Positions 27,961-36,930 of a stretch of 64,000 nt of DNA are shown piece by piece; position 1 is the stretch's first letter; each line of letters starts with the position of its first letter. A program made the position numbers and the translations under genes. The notes below the pieces were generated by a model, which was not told the origin of the DNA, made no database searches, and saw only the letters and a program-made list of their open reading frames with translations. Origin of the DNA: Acidovorax sp. DW039 (GTDB lineage: Bacteria > Pseudomonadota > Gammaproteobacteria > Burkholderiales > Burkholderiaceae_C); NCBI RefSeq assembly GCF_037101375.1, contig NZ_AP029019.1, positions 868,001 to 932,000 of the forward strand, in the 5' to 3' direction.

Positions 27961-28878
27961 TCAGGATGGCAGGAAGCCTTCTACCGACAGGTAGCGTTCA
28001 CCCGTGTCATAGTTGAAGCCCAGCACCTTGGCACCAGCGGGCAGCTCAGGCAGCTTTTGCGCAATGGCGGCCAGGGTTGCACCCGATGAGATGCCGACCA
28101 GCAGCCCTTCCTCGCGTGCGGCGCGGCGGGCGTATTCACGGGCGGGCTCGGCATCGACCTGGATCACGCCGTCCAGCAAGCTGGTGTCCAGGTTTTTGGG
28201 CACAAAGCCTGCACCAATGCCCTGGATAGGGTGTGGCGAAGGCGCGCCGCCAGAAATGACGGGCGAGGCCGATGGCTCTACCGCAAACACCTTGAGCTGC
28301 GGAAATTGGGCCTTGAGCACGCGGGCCGTGCCCGAGAGGTGACCCCCTGTGCCCACGCCCGTGATGATGGCGTCCAGCCCATCGGGAAAGTCCGCCAGGA
28401 TTTCCTGCGCCGTGGTGCGCACGTGGATGTCGATGTTGGCGGGGTTCTCAAACTGCTGTGGAATCCACGCGCCAGGCGTTTGCGCCTGCAGCTCTTGTGC
28501 GCGGGCAATCGCGCCCTTCATGCCCTTCTCGCGCGGGGTCAGGTCAAACTGCGCGCCATAGGCCAGCATCAGGCGGCGGCGCTCAATGCTCATGCTGTCG
28601 GGCATCACCAGAATCAGGCGGTAGCCCTTGACGGCCGCCACCAAGGCCAAGCCAATGCCGGTATTGCCGCTGGTGGGCTCGATGATGGTGCCGCCAGGCT
28701 GCAGGGCACCAGACTTTTCTGCGTCTTCCACCATGGCCAGCGCAATGCGGTCCTTGATGGAGCCGCCGGGGTTGCTGCGCTCGGACTTCACCCACACATT
28801 GGCACCCGGGCCAAACAGGCGGTTGATGCGCACGTGGGGCGTGTTGCCGATGGTTTGCAGAATGTTGTCAACTTTCAT
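27961..28878 (-). CDS. cysK: Cysteine synthase A (O-acetylserine sulfhydrylase)
   Basis: PLP enzyme making cysteine from O-acetylserine and sulfide; 305 aa, cytoplasmic. The PLP lysine lies in [12 protein letters not shown] (near residue 43), the substrate loop is [13 protein letters not shown], the PLP phosphate loop [15 protein letters not shown], and the C-terminal part has [16 protein letters not shown] lies 3-8 bases upstream of the ATG. The upstream spacer carries a GATATGGATATACC stretch where a CysB-type site would be expected, but I cannot establish that. Downstream is a double hairpin terminator. Confidence 0.95.
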   Translation of the reverse strand: MKVDNILQTIGNTPHVRINRLFGPGANVWVKSERSNPGGSIKDRIALAMVEDAEKSGALQPGGTIIEPTSGNTGIGLALVAAVKGYRLILVMPDSMSIERRRLMLAYGAQFDLTPREKGMKGAIARAQELQAQTPGAWIPQQFENPANIDIHVRTTAQEILADFPDGLDAIITGVGTGGHLSGTARVLKAQFPQLKVFAVEPSASPVISGGAPSPHPIQGIGAGFVPKNLDTSLLDGVIQVDAEPAREYARRAAREEGLLVGISSGATLAAIAQKLPELPAGAKVLGFNYDTGERYLSVEGFLPS

Positions 28879-28917
28879 GGCGTCTCCTGTAGGTACAAGG
28901 GGAAAACGGAAAAGAGG

Positions 28918-29008
28918 GCGTGACGCGCATTCTGAACCAGTTGATCTGCTGTCTTGGTGATATGGATATACCTTGTTCGCAGGGCGGTAGCGCCGCTGCG
29001 CGTCACGC
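28918..29008. repeat. 12-bp perfect inverted repeat spanning the rtcA-cysK junction
   Basis: GCGTGACGCGCA at 28918-28929 and its exact complement TGCGCGTCACGC at 28997-29008, 67 bases apart. The right arm contains the rtcA stop codon. It could fold the end of the rtc transcript or delimit the inserted operon. Confidence 0.55.
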
Positions 29009-30082
29009 GGGGACGATATCGATGCGCATGACCCGCTCTGCGGGAGTGATCTGCACCCGCACGGGCAGCCCCAGCGCGATCGTCTGCGCGTTGGTCACCG
29101 TGTGCTGCGTCACTTCGCTGCAGGTGTAGCTGGCCGCCTTGCCGCTACGCCACACCGCCAGGGCCAGCGGCAGCATCCACTGGTCGGCCAGGTGCGGGCC
29201 CAAGGCCCCGGCGCTGCGCTGGTAGGTGTGCACCTCGTCCACCAGCCGTTTGGCCACCTGCTCAGCGGCCAGGCTGCGTTCGCCCAGCTGGCAAAACACC
29301 TCGGTGATATGCGCATGCTCCAGCGTGGCAATCAGCGCGTTGCCGGGGCCCTCATTCTGGCGCGTGGGCGGATGGCGCAATTGGCCTGCTTCCTCCGTCC
29401 AGCCCATGCGCTGGCCCAAGGTCTGCAGCTCACGCACCGCCACGCCGCGCGAGATGCCGGGCGCAAGTGCATCCGCCCAGGCGTTTTGCAATGGGCCGCG
29501 CTCCATCACATCTACTGGCTTTAACGGCTGCGCTGACGGGACGATGTGCGCCACCAGCTCACCCCCACCGGCTGGGAAGAAACCCCGGCGCTTGAGCGTG
29601 AGCTCCAGCCCCACACCCAGCCGCCGCACCAGCGGGGCAAAGGCGCGCTCCAGGAAATCAAACGGCGGTGCCATGGGGTTGTGCGTGCCGCCCAGCAACT
29701 CCACGCGGCTCGGCCCATCGGCCAGCATCAGCGCGGGCAGCACCGTCTGCAGCACCAGCAGGCAACTGCCTGCGGTGGCAATCTGAAAACGGTAGTCGCC
29801 CGCACGCACCACGCCGGGTGTGAACACCAGCGTTTGCGAGTTCAGCTCTGCCCCTTCGGCCTGCCCGCCACACACGGCCACGGCCGCCTGCACGCAGGCT
29901 AGGTGCTGGCGCATCAACCCCGGCTTGGGTCGCCCAGCGCGGATGCGGGTGATATGCAGCGGGCGGCCTGTGACCATGGACAGCGCCAGGCCCGTGCGCA
30001 GGATTTGTCCGCCGCCTTCGCCGGTGGAGCCGTCGAGGGTAAGTGGCTCCTGGTTGCGGGTGATTGATTCGGTCGGTTCCAT
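29003..30082 (-). CDS. rtcA: RNA 3'-terminal phosphate cyclase RtcA
   Basis: Converts RNA 3'-phosphate to 2',3'-cyclic phosphate using ATP, a step in RNA end repair; 359 aa. The family start [20 protein letters not shown] (residues about 14-33) and the nucleotidylated His in [15 protein letters not shown] are conserved. The ATG at 30082 overlaps the stop of the upstream gene by one base (TGATG), so translation is probably coupled. Last gene of the leftward RNA-repair operon. Confidence 0.95.
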   Translation of the reverse strand: MEPTESITRNQEPLTLDGSTGEGGGQILRTGLALSMVTGRPLHITRIRAGRPKPGLMRQHLACVQAAVAVCGGQAEGAELNSQTLVFTPGVVRAGDYRFQIATAGSCLLVLQTVLPALMLADGPSRVELLGGTHNPMAPPFDFLERAFAPLVRRLGVGLELTLKRRGFFPAGGGELVAHIVPSAQPLKPVDVMERGPLQNAWADALAPGISRGVAVRELQTLGQRMGWTEEAGQLRHPPTRQNEGPGNALIATLEHAHITEVFCQLGERSLAAEQVAKRLVDEVHTYQRSAGALGPHLADQWMLPLALAVWRSGKAASYTCSEVTQHTVTNAQTIALGLPVRVQITPAERVMRIDIVPA

Positions 30083-31908
30083 CAGTTCATCGTAAAAACA
30101 TCGCCCCTGGGCGTGAACGGCAAGCGCCGCCCCGGAGCCAAAAGGTAAGCATGCGGGCGGCGCACATCCAGGTGGTCGCAGTCCGCGTCGGTAATGATGA
30201 GCAGCGGGCCTTCCTTGGGGAAGTCCGTGCTGTTCTCCAGCAGGGTGATGGCGGGTTGCAGCACGGTGCCGCCGCGCCCCTGGATCTGTACCCGGTGCGC
30301 AATGTCTTGCGCGGGCAGGTAACCCAGGTCGTAAGGAGCGGCATCGCAGCACACCACCCGTACGGCGGGCACGTCCTTGGCCTCGGCATAGCTGGCAATA
30401 CTGCCCAGGGCTTTGGCCAGGGTGTGCTTGTCCATCGATCCCGAGGTGTCGAGCACCACACCAAACGTGCGCCCGTCGCGCCAGCAGCTATCGGGGCCCA
30501 TATGGGGGCGCGGAATATCCGGCGTGGCCGATTGGCGGCGGCTCAGGCGCGCATAGGTGCGCCGGGTTTCGATGGGCGGAAAGTGGTGGTCAAACCACCG
30601 CGCAAGTTCCACCTCCCACGGAATGGGCGGCTGCAGCAGCGCGCGGATTTCCTCCAGCAGCCCCGCTGGCAGCAAGCCCCGGCCTTGCGATTCGTGCAGC
30701 ATCAGGCCCTTGCCCAGCTGCTCCTTGTAGAACGCATCGAGGTCAGTAAAGGGCACACGATCGGTGCGCAGGCGGCGCTGCAGCATGTCGCCCTGCTGGC
30801 CCGCCAGGGTTTGCAGTTTGCGCATGCGCCGCAGGTCCACCACGATGCGGTCGTACACCTCTTCGGCTGAAAGCCCGCGCAGTTCCAGGTCGTGCAGCAG
30901 GCCCAGTGCCGGGGCGCTGCCTACCTGCATCTGGATCAGCCAGTCGTTGATGACGTAGTCGCACGCCACGTTCCACAGGTAGTGGTCTCGCCCCCGTTGC
31001 CGGTCCATGTGGCGCAGGGCCACGTGCAGAATTTCGTGGGCCAGCACAAAGCGGGTTTCCTGCTCGCTCAGGCCCGCTGCGGGGTTGAGGTAAATGGTGC
31101 GCAGGGTTTCATCCACGGCGGCCACCATCACCTCCTCGCGGCGGCACAGCTCGGCATCTTCCAGAATCTCGAACGCCGCCACCATCGACCCCAGCAGCGG
31201 AAAGCTGCTGATGAACCAGCTGCGTGCACGCTCGGTCACGCTGCGCGGTGCGCTGCGTGTGTTGGCGCCCAGCGCGGTGCGGGTGCCAGCGGCAATCTCC
31301 ACCGCCTGCGTCACCGAGTTGGCAATGCCTGCGGCAAAGACTTCGCTCCAGGTTTCTTGCGTGCTGGCAAAGCCATAGCGTCTGTGCGCAGGCGACTCCT
31401 GTGACCAATCTTCAGGCGGTTGCAAGCTCGTTGCCCGGTGGCCCGCCAGCCCCAGCCCGGCAGCCCAGGCGGGCACCCCGTTTTCGCAAAACTGGCGGTA
31501 CCAACGGTCCTCGTCCCATGCGGGTGCATCCACCGGCATCTGCATCTCGTGCGGACAGGTGCCGAATTTGACGGTGGCCAAAAAGCGGGTGCTTGCCACA
31601 TCGCAGGCTGCGCTCCACGCCGCCCAGTCGCCCCGGTCGCGCTGGAAGAAATCCATGGCGTAGCTCAGCACACCCCGCGCCAGCGCAAAGGCCCACTCAG
31701 CCGCTTCTGCGTGGCGTTTGGGGTGGACGTGAATGGTGCCGTTTTGCAGCACGACCAGCCAGCCGTCAGCCGGGCATTGCGATGCAGGCGTGCGCACCCA
31801 GTAAGCCCGATGCGCGAGCGGGCCAAAGATGGGGTGCGCCTTCACCATTGCCATGCCTGCGTCAAAGGCTTGCGTGGCCGGGTTGGGCTTATGGTTAGTT
31901 TTGGCCAT
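30082..31908 (-). CDS. DUF2201-type protein: putative metallopeptidase plus VWA-like domain
   Basis: 608 aa. A central putative peptidase region has the zinc motif HEILHVALRH (HExxH, near residue 290), and the C-terminal third is a VWA-like domain with the MIDAS-type motif VVLDTSGSMD. The N-terminal 200 residues are Trp-rich and not recognised. No signal peptide. MoxR-type ATPases commonly work with VWA proteins, and a MoxR gene lies 6 bases upstream. Substrate unknown; the setting suggests action in RNA repair or on a protein partner of RtcB. Confidence 0.87.
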   Translation of the reverse strand: MAKTNHKPNPATQAFDAGMAMVKAHPIFGPLAHRAYWVRTPASQCPADGWLVVLQNGTIHVHPKRHAEAAEWAFALARGVLSYAMDFFQRDRGDWAAWSAACDVASTRFLATVKFGTCPHEMQMPVDAPAWDEDRWYRQFCENGVPAWAAGLGLAGHRATSLQPPEDWSQESPAHRRYGFASTQETWSEVFAAGIANSVTQAVEIAAGTRTALGANTRSAPRSVTERARSWFISSFPLLGSMVAAFEILEDAELCRREEVMVAAVDETLRTIYLNPAAGLSEQETRFVLAHEILHVALRHMDRQRGRDHYLWNVACDYVINDWLIQMQVGSAPALGLLHDLELRGLSAEEVYDRIVVDLRRMRKLQTLAGQQGDMLQRRLRTDRVPFTDLDAFYKEQLGKGLMLHESQGRGLLPAGLLEEIRALLQPPIPWEVELARWFDHHFPPIETRRTYARLSRRQSATPDIPRPHMGPDSCWRDGRTFGVVLDTSGSMDKHTLAKALGSIASYAEAKDVPAVRVVCCDAAPYDLGYLPAQDIAHRVQIQGRGGTVLQPAITLLENSTDFPKEGPLLIITDADCDHLDVRRPHAYLLAPGRRLPFTPRGDVFTMN

Positions 31909-31914
31909 GGGGGC

Positions 31915-32979
31915 TCAGGCCGTCTTGGTCTGGCGTTCCACCAGGCGGGGCAGGTCGCGCACCACTTCGATCATGTACCAGGCAGGCAGCGTCTGCCCGG
32001 CCTCTTCGGCGACGGCAATCTGTGCCATCTCCAGGCTGATCTGGGCCAGGTCTTTGAGCATGGCTTTGGAGCGATGCACCAGGGCTTGCAGTTCCCCCGT
32101 GTTCGCGCTCTTGTCTTGCGGCAGGGCCTTGATGAGCCGTGCGCGAAATGCCTGCGCCAGAAAGTACAGCACGTCGCGGTCTTCAGGCGCGTGGGGCCAG
32201 CGTGCATCGCCCTTGAAGATGGCTTCCAGCCGGTGCCGGTCGGCCGCCAGCTTGCCAAACGCCTTGAACTGCGCCGCATGCTGGGGCGTAAGGCAGCCAT
32301 AGGCCAGCGCCTCCACCATCGAGGCCGAGGGCGCATCGCCAAACGCGTGCAGTGCATCGCTGAGCATATGCCACGAACGGGGGGTAGAGAACGGCTCCTC
32401 GTGCTTGGGCGGGGCGCTCCACAGGTGGTCAGGGCGCTGCTGCAGATACTCCAGCACCAGGGGGTGAATGGCGTTGGCCGTAGCCCAGCTCAGCCATTCA
32501 GAGGCTGACACCTTCATGTGCACATGCACCATGCGGTTCATCAGGGCCGATGACATGGGCTTCACGATGGCAGAGTCTTGCGCGCGGTTGCCTGCGCCAA
32601 TCACGATGGAGCCCTCGGGCAGGGTGTACTCCCCCACGCGCCGGTCGTGGATCAGGCTGTAGAAAGCCTTCTGCACATCCTGCGAGCAGGCGTTCAGCTC
32701 ATCCAGAAAGATGCAGTAGGGCTCCTTGCGCGCAATCATGGCGGGCGGGCAAAAGCGGCTCACCCCGTCCACGATCTGGGGCACACCCATCAAGTCTTCG
32801 GGGGCGAGCTGGCTGCCCAGCAGCGACACACACTCCAGTCCCACGCTGCGGGCAAACTGCTCTACCAGCGCAGACTTTCCCACCCCCGGCGGACCCCAGA
32901 TGAAGACGGGGCGGGTGATGGCGACGTTCAGCAAAAACTCGGTGAGCTGCGATGGTGAAAGAGCGTGTACGGTTTGCAT
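31915..32979 (-). CDS. MoxR-family AAA ATPase
   Basis: Chaperone-like ATPase, 354 aa. Walker A WGPPGVGKSALVEQFA (residues about 29-44), Walker B CIFLDELNACS, sensor-1 region IGAGNRAQDSAIV and arginine-finger region SSALMNRMVHV are visible. The C-terminal 120 residues form the lid plus an extension. It is paired with the VWA protein downstream (6-base gap). In RtcB-linked operons such pairs recur, but their target is not established. Confidence 0.92.
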   Translation of the reverse strand: MQTVHALSPSQLTEFLLNVAITRPVFIWGPPGVGKSALVEQFARSVGLECVSLLGSQLAPEDLMGVPQIVDGVSRFCPPAMIARKEPYCIFLDELNACSQDVQKAFYSLIHDRRVGEYTLPEGSIVIGAGNRAQDSAIVKPMSSALMNRMVHVHMKVSASEWLSWATANAIHPLVLEYLQQRPDHLWSAPPKHEEPFSTPRSWHMLSDALHAFGDAPSASMVEALAYGCLTPQHAAQFKAFGKLAADRHRLEAIFKGDARWPHAPEDRDVLYFLAQAFRARLIKALPQDKSANTGELQALVHRSKAMLKDLAQISLEMAQIAVAEEAGQTLPAWYMIEVVRDLPRLVERQTKTA

Positions 32980-33008
32980 AGTGTTGTTCTTGTTGTGGTG
33001 GGGACGCG

Positions 33009-33839
33009 TTAGCGCTGGTAGCGCAGCACCGTGTCGTGTAGGAGCGCATCCAACGCGGCGTTCCCCGGCACGGGCAGTGGCTGCACCGGCTCTGCCGCAT
33101 TGCGCGCCAGCTCGGCCTCGATGAACGCATGGATGCCGGGCCAGCGCGGGCTGGTGGCGGCTTCGCCCGCGCGCATCTTCACTTCCAGCAGGGCGTTGAT
33201 CTCATCGACCAGCGCCGCATCGGCCACCGGGTGCAGCGTGTGCTGGGCCAGCTCGGCAAAGCGCATGGGCGGCACGCCGGGTTGCGTGCGTATCCACCGC
33301 GCTGCCAGCAGCGGGCGCAGCACGTACAGGTACTTTTTGTAGCGCACCTCGTCGGCCTGCAGATGCTCGCGAAAGTTCTTCTTCGCCATCGACGCATAGT
33401 GGTGCCAGCCCTTGGCGTTGGAGAACACCTGCGCCGCCAGCGTGCGGAACTGTGCCATGGTCTCAGCCTCTTCGCGGTACACGATGGGCGAGCCCAGCCA
33501 TTCGAGCAGCGTGGGGTTGGACTCGCGCATCAGGCCCAGGGCCTTGCGCAGGTCCCAGCCGTTCACGTCCAGGTCGCCGCTGATCGGCAGTTCGATCACG
33601 TCGCGGCCTGGTGCCACGGTCAGGTACCAGGGCAGGCGGTTCACGTAGATAAAGCGCACGTCATAGTCGCTGTCGGGCGAGGCAAAGCCCCAGCCCCGGC
33701 TGCCGGATTCGCAGGCAAAGAGTACCGTCACATCGTGCCGGGATTCGATCTCGCGCAGGGCCTCCAGCACCTGCGTGCGCATGTGGGGCTCCACCGGGTG
33801 GGCGGAGCGCAGCATTTCTTTTTGTACTGTTGTATGCAT
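33009..33839 (-). CDS. RlaP-type nucleotidyltransferase (DNA polymerase beta superfamily, COG3541)
   Basis: 276 aa. The pol-beta nucleotidyltransferase signature is clear: CESGSRGWGFASPDSDYDVRFIY (residues about 45-67), with GSRxxG and the metal-binding SDYD. A C-terminal alpha-helical region follows. COG3541 proteins are repeatedly encoded beside RtcB-type RNA ligases and are thought to modify RNA ends, hence the name RNA-ligase-associated pol-beta. A 22-bp perfect palindrome lies 45 bases upstream. Confidence 0.88.
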   Translation of the reverse strand: MHTTVQKEMLRSAHPVEPHMRTQVLEALREIESRHDVTVLFACESGSRGWGFASPDSDYDVRFIYVNRLPWYLTVAPGRDVIELPISGDLDVNGWDLRKALGLMRESNPTLLEWLGSPIVYREEAETMAQFRTLAAQVFSNAKGWHHYASMAKKNFREHLQADEVRYKKYLYVLRPLLAARWIRTQPGVPPMRFAELAQHTLHPVADAALVDEINALLEVKMRAGEAATSPRWPGIHAFIEAELARNAAEPVQPLPVPGNAALDALLHDTVLRYQR

Positions 33840-33883
33840 GAAAAGGGGGCGCTCTATTTGTAAGCGCTAGATGTGGTGTAAAG

Positions 33884-33905
33884 GTGGTGCCCCGCGGGGC
33901 ACCAC
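33884..33905. repeat. 22-bp perfect palindrome between rlaP-type and HEPN-like genes
   Basis: Half-site GTGGTGCCCCG followed directly by its complement, with no spacer. Can form a strong RNA hairpin or a protein site. The T-run after it on the minus strand is short (CCTTTA), so at most a partial terminator separating the distal operon genes. Confidence 0.65.
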
Positions 33906-34024
33906 GCCGTTTGCGTATCCTGTCCGCTGCAAGCCAGCTGCAACGGTGGCATCGTTATTTACGGCTCGTTGTGCCATACGGGGCTTGCTCAAGATGAGTG
34001 CCCAGATATCTAAGCCGCTAAGAG

Positions 34025-34825
34025 TCAATCTGGCTGTGCGCCATTTCTCGTCTCTTTGACAATGCGCAGCATGTGGCTAATAGGCGCATCCATGGCATTA
34101 AGAAGTGTTACAGCCTCTTCAACCGACTCCAAAGTGTGTTCGGGATGCATTGATGGGTTTCGATGCAGGTCCTTTAAATCGCGGAGTGCTGCAAGGAGCT
34201 TCCGATCAAGCTCTGATCGTTCCAACTCACTGATGAGCGCACCGAGTGTTCGGTCGGCAGGCTTGCTGGGAAGTGGTCCGCATTTGGCTTCAAATAGCCT
34301 ACGTACGACTGCCTCAAAACCTCTGCACAGATGGAAAGCTGCAGCAGTCGGTAACTCGAACGCAATGTATCTTGCGGCCGACTGGAAGTCGACAGATGCT
34401 TCGGGTACCAAATTTCCTAGGTCAGGAGGAAACAAACGAAGACCGTCCCACACGAGAACCGTTGAGTCAAAGGCACGCTTGACAGACACCGCAAAAACAG
34501 CCTCCTTATCCCACTCTGCTTTCAGTACAGTTTCAAAGTTGGTCTTAGCTTGGAAGACTAGGCCAACTTCGTCTGGCCCTAATGCTTCATCTCGGCGACT
34601 TTCAAACTTTGCCCACATGTTGTCTAGGACGTTAATAACGTCTGTCGCAGCGTTCTTTGATAGTGGTAGGGCGAAAATGTTTTGATCACGAATCGCCTGA
34701 AGAGTCCCATATGCACGGAGACAAACCTGAGCGACCTCATCCAGCGTGTTATCTGCTTTCAGTGCGCTTAAGCGCTCAAGCGTTTGACCAACGTTGTAGA
34801 TGTAAGAGCAATTGATTGGATTCAT
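34025..34825 (-). CDS. Uncharacterised protein with HEPN-like Rx4H motif
   Basis: 266 aa, not recognised by full-length family. It is all-helical in character, and residues 216-246 read DLKDLHRNPSMHPEHTLESV with a following helix; R222-N-P-S-M-H227 fits the R-x4-6-H catalytic motif of HEPN-domain RNases, usually placed just this way near the C-terminus. Base composition is close to 46% GC against about 65% around it, a sign of recent transfer. It starts 16 bases after the rtcB stop with its own GGAG site 5 bases before the ATG, so it is co-transcribed with the RNA ligase. Toxin, defence nuclease or inactive HEPN scaffold are all possible. Confidence 0.8.
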   Translation of the reverse strand: MNPINCSYIYNVGQTLERLSALKADNTLDEVAQVCLRAYGTLQAIRDQNIFALPLSKNAATDVINVLDNMWAKFESRRDEALGPDEVGLVFQAKTNFETVLKAEWDKEAVFAVSVKRAFDSTVLVWDGLRLFPPDLGNLVPEASVDFQSAARYIAFELPTAAAFHLCRGFEAVVRRLFEAKCGPLPSKPADRTLGALISELERSELDRKLLAALRDLKDLHRNPSMHPEHTLESVEEAVTLLNAMDAPISHMLRIVKETRNGAQPD

Positions 34826-34841
34826 GATTTCTCCATACTGA

Positions 34842-36059
34842 CTATCCCTTCACACACACCACCTGCTTGAGCGTGTAAACCACCTCCACCAGGTCCTTCT
34901 GTGCCGCCATCACCGCGTCGATGTTCTTGTACGCCATCGGAATCTCGTCGATCACGTCCGCGTCCTTTCGGCATTCCACGCCTTCGGTGGCCTTGATCTG
35001 GTCTTCCACGGTGAACAGCTTCTTGGCCTTGGTGCGGCTCATGGTTCGCCCTGCGCCGTGGCTGCAGCTGTTGAAGCTCTCGGGGTTGCCCTTTCCGCGC
35101 ACGATGAAGCTCTTGGCCCCCATGCTTCCCGGAATGATCCCCAGCTTGCCCTGCTCGGCACTCACCGCGCCCTTGCGGGTCACGAACACGTCTTGCCCGA
35201 AGTGCGTCTCGCGCTGCACGTAGTTGTGGTGGCAGTTCACCGCCTCAATGTGCGTTTCGAACGGTTTGGTAATGACTTTTCGCAGCGCGGCAATCACGCG
35301 GCCCATCATCACCTCGCGGTTGGCGGCGGCAAACTTTTGCGCCCACCCCACGGCCTTCACGTAGTCGCCAAAGTACTGCGCGCCTTCTTCAAAGTACGCC
35401 AGGTCTTTATCGGGCAGGTTGCGCTGGTTCATCTCGGCGTCCTTCTTGGCCAGCTCGATGAAATGGGTGCCGATGGCGTTCCCCACGCCGCGCGAACCGG
35501 AGTGCAGCATCACCCACACGCTCTGGTGCTCGTCCAGGCAGATTTCGATGAAGTGGTTGCCCGTACCTAGCGTTCCCAGGTGCTTGTAGTTGTTGGTCTT
35601 CTCGATGCGTGGGTGCTCCTCGCAGATTTCCTTGAACTCATCCACCAGCCCCGCCCAGGCGCGATCAGTCTCTGGAGGTGGTGTATCCCAGCTCCCCTTG
35701 TCGCGGCCAAAGTGTTTGGGTGTCAGGCCCACGGGCACAGCGCGTTCAATGGCAGCGCGCACGCCAGACAGGTTATCGGGCAGGTCGCTCGCAGTCAGCG
35801 TGGTCTTGCACGCCATCATTCCGCACCCCAGGTCCACCCCCACCGCAGCGGGGATGATGGCCTTGAGGGTGGGCACCACCGAGCCGATGGTCGCGCCGAT
35901 CCCCAGGTGCACGTCGGGCATCACCGCCACATGCTTGAACACGATGGGCAGGCGCGCAATGTTGCGCAGCTGGTTCTTGGCGTCCTCTTCCACGGGCACG
36001 CCGTTCGTCCACATCTTCACGGGCACGCCGTTCGGGATTTCGAGTTGTTCGTAGTTCAT
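34842..36059 (-). CDS. rtcB: RNA-splicing ligase RtcB
   Basis: GTP- and Mn-dependent ligase joining RNA 3'-phosphate or cyclic phosphate to 5'-OH ends; 405 aa (E. coli 408). Key motifs: MPDVHLGIGATIGSV, the metal Cys in GVDLGCGMMA, TLGTGNHFIE, LHSGSRGVGN, NCHHNYV and the guanylylated His in CSHGAGRTMSR. The ATG at 36059 (MNYEQLEIPNG) matches family starts. Fourth-from-promoter part of the sigma-54-controlled operon and its functional core. Confidence 0.97.
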   Translation of the reverse strand: MNYEQLEIPNGVPVKMWTNGVPVEEDAKNQLRNIARLPIVFKHVAVMPDVHLGIGATIGSVVPTLKAIIPAAVGVDLGCGMMACKTTLTASDLPDNLSGVRAAIERAVPVGLTPKHFGRDKGSWDTPPPETDRAWAGLVDEFKEICEEHPRIEKTNNYKHLGTLGTGNHFIEICLDEHQSVWVMLHSGSRGVGNAIGTHFIELAKKDAEMNQRNLPDKDLAYFEEGAQYFGDYVKAVGWAQKFAAANREVMMGRVIAALRKVITKPFETHIEAVNCHHNYVQRETHFGQDVFVTRKGAVSAEQGKLGIIPGSMGAKSFIVRGKGNPESFNSCSHGAGRTMSRTKAKKLFTVEDQIKATEGVECRKDADVIDEIPMAYKNIDAVMAAQKDLVEVVYTLKQVVCVKG

Positions 36060-36111
36060 GGTTCTTTTCTCGTTGTTTCTTCGTTGTGTTTCATTTTTGC
36101 GGCGAGTGGCG

Positions 36112-36921
36112 TCATGCAGCCATTGCGTCAAAGACCGCGCTGATCCGCTCTGGGAGCGGGTAGCAATGGTGGTCCACGGCCCCTGCTGGCAACCAGGAAC
36201 TGGTGGGGCCCGCATCTACCAGCCGCATGAGCTTTTCTGTCCAACGCGCTTTGGTGGCTGGCCTGTTCAGCCATTCCTCCATCATGCGTTTGTATTCGAC
36301 CTCATCCGTGGCAAACGCATTGCCCATCTGGTTGGAGTACCACACATAGTCCCAATAGCACGCGTCCACAAAGTTCAGGGTCGACGCGTCGCTTTCGCAA
36401 GCCAGCCAGTGTTGCAGCAGCGGTTCCAGCGGCACGCGGGCATAGGTCCACATGAGCAAGATGGAGAAGGCGTTATCGCCCTGGAAGAGCGAATCGCTGG
36501 CGGCTGGCCATTGCTCCAACCCTTGTGCAAAGTACGCCAGCGCAAAGCCCTGCAGTGCAGATTGTTCGGCCACTGAAAACGATCCGGCCTCGCACCGCCC
36601 CAAACGCTCCAGATACAGCTCGGTAGAGTGGTGCAGACGGGCACCTTCTGCCAGCAGTTCCAGCATTCGCGGGGCCAGGTATTTGATTTCATCCGTGGGC
36701 TGCACCTGGCTCTTGGCCGAGTCGTTGTACTGGTAGAAGTGCTTCTGCGTCAGCTGGTGGAGTGGCAGGCGTCGCATCTCGCGTTCCAGCTCAGCGTCCA
36801 TGCAGCAGGCAGTGCACACGTCCAGCAGACCATGCGGCGCGTCGTATCGGGAAAAGACCTGGTAGACCGCCTGTGTGGCGACTTCCAGTGGCGTACCCGT
36901 GGGTGTTGCTTGCTTCTTCAT
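36112..36921 (-). CDS. Uncharacterised protein of the rtc operon
   Basis: 269 aa; no family recognised. Near residue 36 is a Cys cluster VCTACCMD, followed by predicted helices; the composition is rich in aromatic residues and Leu (QLTQKHFYQYND, FVDACYWDYVWYSNQ). No signal peptide or membrane segment. It lies 9 bases downstream of the slipin gene and 52 bases upstream of rtcB, so it is surely co-transcribed. The Cys cluster could bind metal. A role in substrate recognition or as a slipin partner is speculation. Confidence 0.82.
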   Translation of the reverse strand: MKKQATPTGTPLEVATQAVYQVFSRYDAPHGLLDVCTACCMDAELEREMRRLPLHQLTQKHFYQYNDSAKSQVQPTDEIKYLAPRMLELLAEGARLHHSTELYLERLGRCEAGSFSVAEQSALQGFALAYFAQGLEQWPAASDSLFQGDNAFSILLMWTYARVPLEPLLQHWLACESDASTLNFVDACYWDYVWYSNQMGNAFATDEVEYKRMMEEWLNRPATKARWTEKLMRLVDAGPTSSWLPAGAVDHHCYPLPERISAVFDAMAA

Positions 36922-36930
36922 AGCGTTCTT

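Noticed and set aside
33841..33880. Further copy of the short dispersed repeat near GTAAGCGCTAGATG
   Set aside because: Only the GCGCTAG block matches; the AGCAGCTAT core and tail are missing.
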